Source of the DNA: Methylobacterium sp. NMS14P
Lineage (GTDB): Bacteria > Pseudomonadota > Alphaproteobacteria > Rhizobiales > Beijerinckiaceae
Assembly: GCF_028583545.1 (NCBI RefSeq)
Contig: NZ_CP087106.1
Coordinates: 5,129,001 to 5,193,000, forward strand
Length of the DNA: 64,000 bases
Direction of reading: 5' to 3'
Part shown: piece after piece, positions 1 to 7,686 of the stretch
How the letters are laid out: each line of letters begins with the position of its first letter
How positions within the stretch are numbered: position 1 is the stretch's first letter
Notes under the pieces: model-generated
What the model was told of the DNA's origin: nothing
Databases searched by the model: none
The model's input: the letters and a program-made list of their open reading frames with translations, nothing else
Program-made: the position numbers and the translations under genes

Positions 1-209
1 CGCAGACCATCCTGGCCTACGAGATGAACGGCAAGCCGCTGCCGTTGGCGAACGGGGCGCCCTTGCGCCTGCGGGTGGAACGCAACCTCGGCTACAAGCA
101 GGCCAAGTACGTGATGCGCATCGAGGTCGTGGAAAGCTTCGCCGGCATCGGCGAGGGCAAGGGCGGCTACTGGGAGGACCAGGGCTACGCTTGGTACGCG
201 GGGATCTGA
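1..209 (+). CDS. Molybdopterin-dependent oxidoreductase, C-terminal fragment (cut by window start)
   Basis: The open frame enters from the left edge (first full codon at base 3) and stops at 207-209, giving about 68 residues. The text AYEMNGKPLPLANGAPLRLR followed by LGYKQAKYVMRIEVVESF matches the C-terminal dimerisation part of sulfite-oxidase/YedY-type molybdenum enzymes, where the substrate domain ends and an Ig-like domain follows. The catalytic cysteine region lies outside the window, so the substrate cannot be inferred. A second sulfite-oxidase-type gene occurs at 21,326-22,405, so the region holds two enzymes of this family. Confidence 0.75.
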   Translation, partial: QTILAYEMNGKPLPLANGAPLRLRVERNLGYKQAKYVMRIEVVESFAGIGEGKGGYWEDQGYAWYAGI

Positions 210-242
210 CCCGCTGCGGCAAGCCCCGGTCCGGCGCCGGGG

Positions 243-2627
243 CTAGCGCTCCGCGATGAGTTCCCTGATCCGCGAGGCGAGAGCCTCCATCGCGAACGGC
301 TTGGTCAGCACCTGCATGCCGGGGTCCAGGTGCCCGTGGCCGAGCACCGCGTTCTCGGCATAGCCGGTGATGAACAGCACCTTGAGGTCCGGGCGCCGTT
401 CCCGCCCGGCGTCGGCCATCTGACGCCCGTTCATTCCACCCGGCAGGCCGACGTCGGTCACCAGCAGGTCGATGCGTACGTCCGACTGCAGCACCTTGAG
501 GCCCGCGACGCTGTCGGCCGCCTCGATGGCCGTGTAGCCCAGATCCGCCAGAACCTCGGTGACCAGCATGCGCACGGAGGGTTCATCGTCCACGATCAGC
601 ACCGCCTCGTCCCGCCCGGCGCGGGCAGCCTCGGTCAGCCTCGGCATCGCGTCGTCGGTATCGGCGTCGCCGTAGTGGCGCGGCATGTACAGGCACACGG
701 TCGTGCCCTGCCCGACCTCCGTGTAGATCCGGACCTGTCCCCCCGACTGCTTGGCGAAGCCGTGGATCATCGAGAGACCGAGGCCTGTGCCCTGGCCGAT
801 GGGCTTGGTCGTGAAGAAGGGCTCGAACACCCGGGCGACCACCTCCGGCGACATGCCGGTGCCGGTATCCGTCACGCACACCGAAAGGTACTGGCCCTCC
901 GGGACGTCGTGCTTGACCGCGGTCGGTCGATCCAGCCACTTGTTGGCCGTCTCGATGGTGATGCGACCGCCGTCCGGCATGGCGTCGCGGGCGTTGATGC
1001 ACAGGTTGAGCAGCGCGTTCTCAAGCTGGCCCGGGTCGATCAGCGCCGGCCACAGGCTCGCGGCCCCCACGACCTCCAGGGCGACCTGCGGACCGATGGT
1101 CCGGCGGATCAGTTCCTCCATGCCGGCGATGAGGCTGTTCACGTTCGTCGGCTTGGGCGTCAGCGTCTGCCGGCGCGAGAAGGCGAGCAGGCGGTGGGTC
1201 AGCGCGGCGGCCCGCTTGGTCGCCCCCTGCGCGACGGTCATGTAGCGGTCGAGGTCGCCGAGCCGTCCCTGGCCGATGCGGGCCTGCATCAGTTCCAGCG
1301 AGCCGGAGATGCCGGCCAGCAGGTTGTTGAAGTCGTGCGCCAGGCCGCCGGTCAACTGCCCGACCGCCTCCATCTTCTGGGACTGGCGCAGGGCCTCCTC
1401 GGTCCGGGCCAGTGCCTCCGCCTGCTCCCGTTCGACGGTGACGTCCCGCCCCGTCGCATAGGCATAGTCGCCGGCGGGCGCAGCGACCCAGGATATCCAG
1501 CGGAGGGAGCCGTCCCTGTGGCGGTAGCGATTGACGATGCGGGGCTGGCCGCCGACGGCGGCGAGGGTGTTCGCATCCGCCGTCCCGGCCCGGTCGTCGG
1601 GAACGATGAACTCGTTCACGTGATGGCCGACGAGTTCCTCGGGCGCGTAGCCGAGCATCGTCGTCCAGGCCGGGTTGACGCGCCGGAACACGCCGTCGAA
1701 CCCGATGACCAGCAGGAGGTCGGGCGAGGTATTCCAGAGGGTGTTGAGCTCCAGGGTGCGCTCCTGGACCTGCTGTTCAAGCGTGTCGTTCAGCGTCCGG
1801 AGCTCCTCCTCCGCACGCTTGCGGGCGGTGACGTCGTTGAAGAAGATGGCGATGTGCCGCTCGGCCGGGTCGCCGACCCGGATGGCGCGCACGTCGAACC
1901 AGCGTTCGAACGCCTCCGCGTAGCTCTCGAAGTTTGCCGGCTCGCCGGTCGAGGCGACGCGCCCGTAGGTCTCGAACCAGAACCGCTCAAGGTTGGGCGC
2001 GAACTCGGTGACCCACTTGCCGCGCAGGTTGACGCCGGCCTGTCGCTCGAAGGCGGGATTGGCCTCCAGGAAGCGGTAGTCCACCGGCCGGTCGTCGACG
2101 TCGAATTTCACCTCGACGATGGCGAAGGCGGTTTCGACCGTCTCAAGCAACGTCCTGAAGCGGTCCTCCGTCCGACGGAGCCGCTGGCCCGCCTCGTGCT
2201 GGCCGGTGCGGTCGCGCACGATCTTGACGTAGCCGCGGTGGCTGCCGTCGTCGCCGCGCAGCGGCATCAACTCGCCGGAAGCCCAGAACTCGGTGCCGTC
2301 GCGGCGGAGGTGCCACCGTTCGTCCTCCGCCCGATCCTCGGCGAGGGCGGTCCGCATCTCCGTCGCCGGTATTCCGGCGGCTCGGTCCCTTTCGGTGTAG
2401 AGACGGTCGGCCGGCGTACCGAGGATCTCCTCGCGTCGCCAGCGAAAGATGGCCTCCGCCCCTGCGTTCCAGTCCGTGACGATGCCGTCGAGATCGGTCA
2501 CCACGACCCCGAAGTCGATGGCGCTCTCGATGACATGCTGAAGGTGGCGTCGTGCGGGCATGGTTCCCTGTAGCCGATTCCCCGGCGAAAGTTGGGCCCG
2601 CCCGTCCGAACCGTTGGCGGTCGCCAT
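243..2627 (-). CDS. Hybrid sensor histidine kinase with three PAS domains and a C-terminal receiver
   Basis: The protein is 794 residues without membrane segments, so it is predicted cytosolic. Three PAS/PAC units are read at about 30-145, 155-270 and 297-400. A HisKA helix with phospho-acceptor H431 (GGLAHDFNNLLAG) follows, then an HATPase with GTGLGLS, and from about residue 670 a receiver domain (LIVDDEP, TDVGLPG, TKPF). It should autophosphorylate and pass phosphate to its own receiver. The first PAS seems to start just after residue 23; an alternative ATG at 2561 (MPARRHLQ) has AGGGA before it, so the true start may be there. It lies head-to-tail with the HWE kinase upstream (start 4407). 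The input signal is unknown. Confidence 0.9.
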   Translation of the reverse strand: MATANGSDGRAQLSPGNRLQGTMPARRHLQHVIESAIDFGVVVTDLDGIVTDWNAGAEAIFRWRREEILGTPADRLYTERDRAAGIPATEMRTALAEDRAEDERWHLRRDGTEFWASGELMPLRGDDGSHRGYVKIVRDRTGQHEAGQRLRRTEDRFRTLLETVETAFAIVEVKFDVDDRPVDYRFLEANPAFERQAGVNLRGKWVTEFAPNLERFWFETYGRVASTGEPANFESYAEAFERWFDVRAIRVGDPAERHIAIFFNDVTARKRAEEELRTLNDTLEQQVQERTLELNTLWNTSPDLLLVIGFDGVFRRVNPAWTTMLGYAPEELVGHHVNEFIVPDDRAGTADANTLAAVGGQPRIVNRYRHRDGSLRWISWVAAPAGDYAYATGRDVTVEREQAEALARTEEALRQSQKMEAVGQLTGGLAHDFNNLLAGISGSLELMQARIGQGRLGDLDRYMTVAQGATKRAAALTHRLLAFSRRQTLTPKPTNVNSLIAGMEELIRRTIGPQVALEVVGAASLWPALIDPGQLENALLNLCINARDAMPDGGRITIETANKWLDRPTAVKHDVPEGQYLSVCVTDTGTGMSPEVVARVFEPFFTTKPIGQGTGLGLSMIHGFAKQSGGQVRIYTEVGQGTTVCLYMPRHYGDADTDDAMPRLTEAARAGRDEAVLIVDDEPSVRMLVTEVLADLGYTAIEAADSVAGLKVLQSDVRIDLLVTDVGLPGGMNGRQMADAGRERRPDLKVLFITGYAENAVLGHGHLDPGMQVLTKPFAMEALASRIRELIAER

Positions 2628-2688
2628 GCCGCGAAACGGGCCATGGAACTCGGCATGGCTTCGCGTCGGCCTTGCCGTCGCACCGTCG

Positions 2689-4407
2689 TCAGTGGGCCGC
2701 GGACGACCGATGGGGCGCGAGCATGCCGGCGCTGGTGGCCAACGGGACGTCGAGCGTACAGCGCAGCCCCATGGCTCCCATGTCGAGGGCGACGCAACCG
2801 TCGAGCTCGCGTTCCACGCTGGCGCGGATCAGGCGCGCCCCGAAACCCGGCCGCCCAGGCGCCCCGCCCGACGGGGTGCCCTCCTCGACCCAGTCCAGGC
2901 ACAGGCGGCGCGCGCCGACGTCGTCGACCGTCGTCCGCCAAGTAATGCACACCGTCCCATCCTCGACCGACAGCGCGCCGTGCTTGGCCGCGTTCGTGAC
3001 GAGCTCGTGGATCGTCATGCCGAGCGACAGCACGTGCCGGGCCGGGAGGTCGATATGTGGCCCGTCGACGGCGAAGCGGTCGGGGCCGTCGCGGTAGGGG
3101 CCGATCTCGCCCTCAAGCACCTCGTGCAGGGGAGCGCCCGACCAGTCCTCCCGGGTGAGCAGGTCGTGGGTCTTCGACAGCGCCAGGATGCGCGCCTCCA
3201 GCCGCTCCCCCGGAGCCTCGCCGCCGCGGCTTGCCTGACGGGCGAGGGCCTGGACGGTGGCAAGGGTATTCTTCACCCGATGGTTCAGCTCGTGCAGCAG
3301 CGTGACCTGCCGCTCCTGCATCTCGCGTCCCCGGGTGATCTCGTCCCGCAGGTCGGCCTCGTTGCGCTGCAGGCTCGCGGCCATGCCGTCGAGCTTGCGC
3401 CCCAGACGCCCGAACTCGTCGCCGCGGGTCATGCCGATCCGGGTGGACAGGTCGCCCTCGCGCCACGCGGCGGCGGCTCGGAGCAACCGGTCGAACGGGC
3501 GGCGGATGAAGAAGCGTGCGGCCAGGAGGGCGGCGCCGAGTGCGAGCAGGACGCCGAGCCCGATGAGGACCAAGCCGCGGCGGGTCGCAGCGTCGACGTC
3601 TGCGAAGGCGACGTCCCGGTCGCGCCCCACCGTGACCCAGACCCCGGCGGCCGGTCCCTTGGGGGTGGCGTTGGCGAGGACGCGCTCGCGTCCGTCGATG
3701 CCGAGGTCGACCCGTACGCCCTCGCCGCGTTCCGCGAGGATCTTCTGTCGCTCGCCGGGAATGGGCTTGCCGACCCACTCCTGCCCGTCGGGCCGGCGGA
3801 TCATGATGACCTTGTCAGGGTCCGCGACGGTCAAGGTGGTCGACGGAAGCCGCAGGTCCTTCTGCAGGTGCAGCGACAACCAGTCGAGGTCGACGGCAGC
3901 GACGAGGACGGAGGCGACCGCGCCGTCGGGCCCGGGGAGTGGCTTGGCGAAGTGGACGCTGTCCTTGCCCGTGGCGACCCCGCGGGCATAGCCGCCCATG
4001 GCGAAGCCACCCTTGGCCATTGCGGCGCGATGGTAGGCCCGGCCGGCGTTCGAGTAGGACCCTGGCGGCGAGCCGATGCTGTTGCATACGACGGTTCCGT
4101 CCGGGCGCGTCAGCGCAAGGAGGTTGAGGTGGGGCAGGTCGGTGGCGGCGCCGCGGAGGTAGTCGGTACACGCGGCGGGATCGAGGGCGAGCACCCGCGG
4201 GTCGCGGGCGACCAGGTCGAGCGACTGCCGGACCGTGTCGGCGACCTGGGCGAGGTCGTCGGCCACCGCGCGCGCGGTGGCCACCGTGTCCGTGCGTACG
4301 GCCTCGTCGCGGGAGGCGCGCAGGGCATACTCGTTGTAACCCTGGATGGCGAGCGCCGGCGCGAGGGCGAGCAGGACCAAAAGGACGATGCGCGTGGTGA
4401 GCGTCAT
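2689..4407 (-). CDS. HWE-family sensor histidine kinase with extracytoplasmic Cache-type domain and HAMP
   Basis: The 572-residue protein has an N-terminal membrane segment (about 5-22), an extracytoplasmic region of about 250 residues resembling a double Cache domain, a second membrane segment (about 278-298), a HAMP linker (RRPFDRLL through DEFGRLGRKLD) and an HWE/HisKA_2 kinase with phospho-acceptor H376 in LLHELNHRVKNTL. HWE kinases of alphaproteobacteria often feed single-domain regulators or the PhyR general-stress switch; neither is encoded nearby. Its ATG overlaps the stop of a receiver fragment (4404-4628) by four bases, so the pair was once translationally coupled. The ligand is unknown. 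Confidence 0.88.
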   Translation of the reverse strand: MTLTTRIVLLVLLALAPALAIQGYNEYALRASRDEAVRTDTVATARAVADDLAQVADTVRQSLDLVARDPRVLALDPAACTDYLRGAATDLPHLNLLALTRPDGTVVCNSIGSPPGSYSNAGRAYHRAAMAKGGFAMGGYARGVATGKDSVHFAKPLPGPDGAVASVLVAAVDLDWLSLHLQKDLRLPSTTLTVADPDKVIMIRRPDGQEWVGKPIPGERQKILAERGEGVRVDLGIDGRERVLANATPKGPAAGVWVTVGRDRDVAFADVDAATRRGLVLIGLGVLLALGAALLAARFFIRRPFDRLLRAAAAWREGDLSTRIGMTRGDEFGRLGRKLDGMAASLQRNEADLRDEITRGREMQERQVTLLHELNHRVKNTLATVQALARQASRGGEAPGERLEARILALSKTHDLLTREDWSGAPLHEVLEGEIGPYRDGPDRFAVDGPHIDLPARHVLSLGMTIHELVTNAAKHGALSVEDGTVCITWRTTVDDVGARRLCLDWVEEGTPSGGAPGRPGFGARLIRASVERELDGCVALDMGAMGLRCTLDVPLATSAGMLAPHRSSAAH

Positions 4408-4628
4408 TCCGCGATCATCCCGCGGACGCGGGCCGCGAGGGCGCCGACGGGGAACGGCTTCGTCGGCACCGCCCTCGCCGGTTCGAGGTGGCCGGGGCCG
4501 GGCGCGGCGCTTTCGGGGTAGCCGGGGAGGCCGAAGTCCATGACGCGCGGGTGAGCGGACCGGTCTCGCCGCGGGACCGCCGCACGCATGGCCTCGCCGC
4601 CGCGCGGGGAGTTGTCTTTGGTACGCAT
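4404..4628 (-). pseudogene. Receiver-domain remnant (C-terminal end of a response regulator)
   Basis: The last 45 residues (GLPGYPESAAPGPGHLEP, TKPF, then LAARVRGMIAE) align with the C-terminal end of the receiver in the hybrid kinase at 243-2627 (ITGYAENAVLGHGHLDPG, TKPF, LASRIRELIAE). The conserved TKPF lysine-proline is kept, but the phospho-accepting aspartate and the first four strands are absent; the first 29 residues are unrelated and arginine-rich. It is therefore best read as a truncated, non-functional response regulator. The TGA overlaps the ATG of the HWE kinase (ATGA). It sits in the position where a ParE toxin would normally follow the ParD gene, directly downstream of parD. Confidence 0.6.
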
Positions 4629-4632
4629 AATC

Positions 4633-4827
4633 TCAGCGGCTTACCGCGTGAACGGTCGAGGGGGCGTTCCGGTGGTCCCGATAGTCGTTCTCGCGCTCGT
4701 CCAACAGGCGCAGGGCCGCGCGGATCACCTCGCTGAAGTTGCCGTAGCGTCCCGAGGCTAACAACCGTTCGGCGACGGCGTGCAGCTCGGGACTGAGCGA
4801 GATGGTGACGGATCGGCGTGTGACCAT
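4633..4827 (-). CDS. parD: ParD-like ribbon-helix-helix antitoxin, without an adjacent toxin
   Basis: The 64-residue protein begins MVTRRSVTISLSPELHAVAE and continues GRYGNFSEVIRAALRLLDER, the beta-strand and helix pattern of CopG/ParD DNA-binding antitoxins. Members normally bind their own promoter through the N-terminal strand and neutralise a ParE toxin through the C-terminal tail. Here the tail is followed within five bases by a receiver fragment and no ParE-like frame exists. A perfect 7-bp inverted repeat stands 16 bp before the ATG. It may be an orphan antitoxin left after toxin loss, or a plain repressor. Confidence 0.72.
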   Translation of the reverse strand: MVTRRSVTISLSPELHAVAERLLASGRYGNFSEVIRAALRLLDERENDYRDHRNAPSTVHAVSR

Positions 4828-4842
4828 GTCGGTCCTGTCGCC

Positions 4843-4861
4843 TGTGTGACCTGTTCACACA
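4843..4861 (-). promoter_or_regulatory. Palindromic candidate operator upstream of parD
   Basis: The sequence is TGTGTGA, spacer CCTGT, TCACACA: a perfect 7-bp inverted repeat 16-34 bp upstream of the parD ATG (4827). Its place and symmetry suit autoregulation by the ribbon-helix-helix dimer. It lies in the 70-bp gap below the end of the LOV-like kinase gene. Binding is inferred only from position. Confidence 0.5.
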
Positions 4862-4897
4862 ATGAGCCAGGTCGTCACGGCTTTCGTGGTTTGCTTC

Positions 4898-5902
4898 TCA
4901 GGCGCGGGGGAGCGGGATGCGGACGCCGATCTGCAGCCCGTCAGCCTGGTGGCACGCATCGACCTCCGCCGCCGTCTGGGCCGTGAGGATCTTGTTCAGG
5001 AGACGCGTCCCGAACCCCGTTCGGGAGGGAAGCGTCGGCGGCGGTGCGCCATGCTCCGTCCACGCCCAAGCCAGCCACGGCCCTTCCGGGCCATCCTCGA
5101 TGCCCCAGGTGACCTCGACGCTCCCGCCCGGCCGGGACAGCCCGCCGTGCCGGAGGGCATTGGTTGTCAGCTCATGTAGGGCCATGCTGACCGGTACCGC
5201 GAGTTCGGACGGGAGGTTGAGACCGGGCCCGCTCAACGTGACCCTGCCCCCCTCGTCATAGGGGTCGAGCTCGGCACGGAGCAGGCCCTCGAACGAGGCG
5301 ACCTGCGCCTGGTCCTCGGTGATCAGCGCATGCGTCCTGGCGAGCGAGAGGATGCGGCCACCGAACGCCCGGGCGAATTCCTCCATCGTGACCGACGAAC
5401 GCATGGTGGCGTTCAGGACGGCCTGGACGGTGGCCAAGGTATTCTTCACCCGGTGGTGGAGTTCGCGCACCATCAGTGCCTGGCGATCCTCGAACGCGCG
5501 CCGCTGGGTGACGTCCCGCTGGGCCGAGACCCAGTTGGTGATGCGCCCTTCCGCGTCGCAGACCGGGGTGATCAGCCATTCGACTCGATAGGTCGAGCCG
5601 TCCTTGCGATAGTTTAGTGCCTCGCCTTGGAAAGCCTCGCCGGCGAGCAGGGACTTTCGTGCCGCGTCGAGGGGTGCCCGTTCGGTTTCCGGTCCCTGGA
5701 GGAAGCGGGGTGAGCGCCCGACGACCTCGTCGGGTGCATACCCGGTAAGGCGGACGAAGGCAGGATTGGCGTAGAGGATGACGGGACCGGGCTCGTCGAG
5801 GACCGCGGTCGTGATCAGGACGGCCTCCCCAGTGGCCTCGACCGCGGCCAATAGAAGGCGCAAGTCTATCCCGTTGAGGCCTTCATCCACTCGCCGCGAC
5901 AA
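4898..5902 (-). CDS. PAS/LOV-like HWE histidine kinase lacking the photoactive cysteine
   Basis: The 334-residue soluble kinase has one PAS domain (about 20-135) whose sequence is strongly LOV-like: YANPAFVRLTGY, GRSPRFLQG (residues 62-70), LNYRKDGSTYRVEW. In flavin-binding LOV domains the corresponding motif is GxNCRFLQ; here residue 65 is proline and no cysteine is present, so classical cysteinyl-flavin photochemistry is not possible. An HWE/HisKA_2 domain follows with H150 (RELHHRVKNTLATVQ) and an HATPase region ending GFGTRLL. It resembles the HWE part of the kinase at 2689-4407. The signal and the partner regulator are unknown. Confidence 0.87.
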   Translation of the reverse strand: MSRRVDEGLNGIDLRLLLAAVEATGEAVLITTAVLDEPGPVILYANPAFVRLTGYAPDEVVGRSPRFLQGPETERAPLDAARKSLLAGEAFQGEALNYRKDGSTYRVEWLITPVCDAEGRITNWVSAQRDVTQRRAFEDRQALMVRELHHRVKNTLATVQAVLNATMRSSVTMEEFARAFGGRILSLARTHALITEDQAQVASFEGLLRAELDPYDEGGRVTLSGPGLNLPSELAVPVSMALHELTTNALRHGGLSRPGGSVEVTWGIEDGPEGPWLAWAWTEHGAPPPTLPSRTGFGTRLLNKILTAQTAAEVDACHQADGLQIGVRIPLPRA

Positions 5903-5974
5903 CCCTACACCCCTTCGCCCAACCCGGCCGTTTCCAGAACCCGCTATGGCGTGGATTAGGCGATCAACCGAGCC

Positions 5975-7252
5975 TTACAACCCGTCGACCGACCGGCGGT
6001 TGCGGCCAGGCTTGCGTGGACTCCGAACAGTTTGTGTGTCCCCGTCGACTGGCGTCTGCGTTTCCTCGTGGACACCGCCGCCGAGTTTGATCCTCGTCGT
6101 GGTGGACGTGCCGGTCGTCGCTGCGGGGGCCGGCAGCACGAAACTGAAAGTCGTGCCGCGGTCGAGAACGCTTTTCGCGTTCAGGACGCTGCCCTGGCGC
6201 TCGACCAGGTCCCGGCACAAGAGCAGGCCCAGACCACTGCCACGCTCTCCCGCCGTGCCGTTCGTCGTCGTCCGCCGGTCCAGCCGGAACAGGTCGTCGA
6301 CCTTGCCAGGCGGCATGCCGACCCCGGTGTCGGTGACGGAGATCTCGACATCGCCGCCGGTGCGCCGGCCGGCAAGCGTGACGGTCCCGCCGGGGAGCGT
6401 GAACTTGACGGCGTTGCCGACAAGGTTGCGCAGCACCGTGGTGAGCATGTCCCGCTGGGCCCGGACGATGACCCCGCCGCAAGAGGCCTCCAGGTTCAGT
6501 CCCTTGTCGGCGGCGGCCTCGGCAGCACCCTGCATCACCTCGGTCGCGACGGCATCGAGGTCGACGTCGGTCAGGGTGACGGCCATCGTGTCCATCTGCA
6601 GGCTCGCCCAGGAGAACAGGCTTTCGAGCAGGTCATAGGCCTGCGTCGCCGCCTCGTGGATGCCCTTCGCCCGGCGCTCGATGGACGCCGGGTCGCGCGC
6701 CGCGACGGCGTTGCCCAACACCTCAGACAGCCCGAGGAGTGCCTGGAACGGGTTTCGCAGGTCGTGGGCGATGATCGAGAACAGCAGCGACTTCTGCCGG
6801 TTCAGCGTGTCGAGTTCGAGCGACTTCGCCTCCGCCTCCCGCCTCGCCGCGGCGAGCTCCTGTTGGAAGGCCTGCCGGGCCGCGGCATAGCGGATCGCCC
6901 GGGCCAGGCCTGAGGGCGTGACCTCGGCCTTGTCGAGGTAGTCCAGCGCGCCGGCCCGCATCAGCCGGGTCGCGAGGTCCGGGTCGGCCTCGCCGGTCAG
7001 CATCAGTACCGCCCGCGCCTGCCCCTCGGCCGCCAGCAGCGTCCTGAGCAGCGCGAAAGTGTCGATGCCCGGCAGCCGGTAGTCGAGCAGCACGCAGTCG
7101 AAGGTTTCCTCCGCGGCGAGGCGCAAGCCCTCGTCGCCTCCCGGCGCGTCCGTCAGCGTGTGCTTAAGCCCGGACTTGGCGAGCGCCCGGCGCACAGCGG
7201 CGCGGTCGACCGCATCGTCGTCGATCAGCAGGATGCGGGTGGGGGTCGTCAC
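5975..7252 (-). CDS. Response regulator fused to histidine kinase (receiver-HisKA-HATPase)
   Basis: The 425-residue protein starts with a receiver domain (LLIDDDAVDR, phospho-acceptor D57 in LLDYRLPG, conserved lysine in DYLDKAE), then a coiled helix (130-150), a HisKA box with H163 (IIAHDLRNPFQ) and an HATPase (NLVGNAVKF, DTGVGM, GSGLGLLL). It is the last gene of a three-gene minus-strand operon: PAS kinase (7670-8794), single receiver (7261-7686), then this one eight bases downstream. The layout suggests a relay in which the upstream kinase charges both receivers. The tail after about residue 375 is low-complexity and probably disordered. Confidence 0.88.
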   Translation of the reverse strand: MTTPTRILLIDDDAVDRAAVRRALAKSGLKHTLTDAPGGDEGLRLAAEETFDCVLLDYRLPGIDTFALLRTLLAAEGQARAVLMLTGEADPDLATRLMRAGALDYLDKAEVTPSGLARAIRYAAARQAFQQELAAARREAEAKSLELDTLNRQKSLLFSIIAHDLRNPFQALLGLSEVLGNAVAARDPASIERRAKGIHEAATQAYDLLESLFSWASLQMDTMAVTLTDVDLDAVATEVMQGAAEAAADKGLNLEASCGGVIVRAQRDMLTTVLRNLVGNAVKFTLPGGTVTLAGRRTGGDVEISVTDTGVGMPPGKVDDLFRLDRRTTTNGTAGERGSGLGLLLCRDLVERQGSVLNAKSVLDRGTTFSFVLPAPAATTGTSTTTRIKLGGGVHEETQTPVDGDTQTVRSPRKPGRNRRSVDGL

Positions 7253-7260
7253 GGGGCCGG

Positions 7261-7686
7261 CTACGCTGGGAACTCCACGACCTTCCAGTAGTGCTCCAGC
7301 AGCGCCACCGCCTCCATGAAGGTGTTGGCCGGGTCGCGCTTGACGATGTAGCCGGCGACGTTGTGCCCGTAGGCGCGCATCCGGTCCTCGTCAGCCTTCG
7401 ACGTGGTGATCATGAACACCACCGCCGAGCGCAGGTCCTCGTCAGCCCGCACGGCCTCCAGGAACTCGATGCCGTTCATGCGTGGCATGTTCAGGTCGAG
7501 CAGGATCAGGTGCGGCCTTGGCAGCGGCTCGCGCCCGTTCCCGCCGCGCAGGATCTCCAGCGCCTCGATGCCGTCGCGCGCGACCGTGATCGGGTTGCCG
7601 ATCTTGCTCTTCTTGAAGGCGCGCTTGAGGCCCTGGACGTCGACCTCGTCGTCGTCGACCAGCAGGATGTTAACCGTCGAGCCCAT
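7261..7686 (-). CDS. Single-domain response regulator (Rcp1/CheY-like)
   Basis: The 141-residue protein is a lone receiver: LLVDDDEVDVQGLKRAFKK, phospho-acceptor D64 in LILLDLNMPRMNG, threonine in MITTSK and lysine in GYIVKRD. It has no output domain, as in Rcp1-type regulators that pair with phytochrome-like or PAS kinases. The start MGSTVNILLV was chosen because the receiver begins there; it overlaps the end of the upstream kinase gene by 17 bp, so the two are coupled. Confidence 0.9.
   Translation of the reverse strand: MGSTVNILLVDDDEVDVQGLKRAFKKSKIGNPITVARDGIEALEILRGGNGREPLPRPHLILLDLNMPRMNGIEFLEAVRADEDLRSAVVFMITTSKADEDRMRAYGHNVAGYIVKRDPANTFMEAVALLEHYWKVVEFPA

Noticed and set aside
330..2573. 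A 747-codon plus-strand frame opposite the hybrid kinase
   Set aside because: Antisense shadow; composition is Arg/Gly/Val-rich and shows no domain, whereas the minus strand has PAS, HisKA and receiver motifs.
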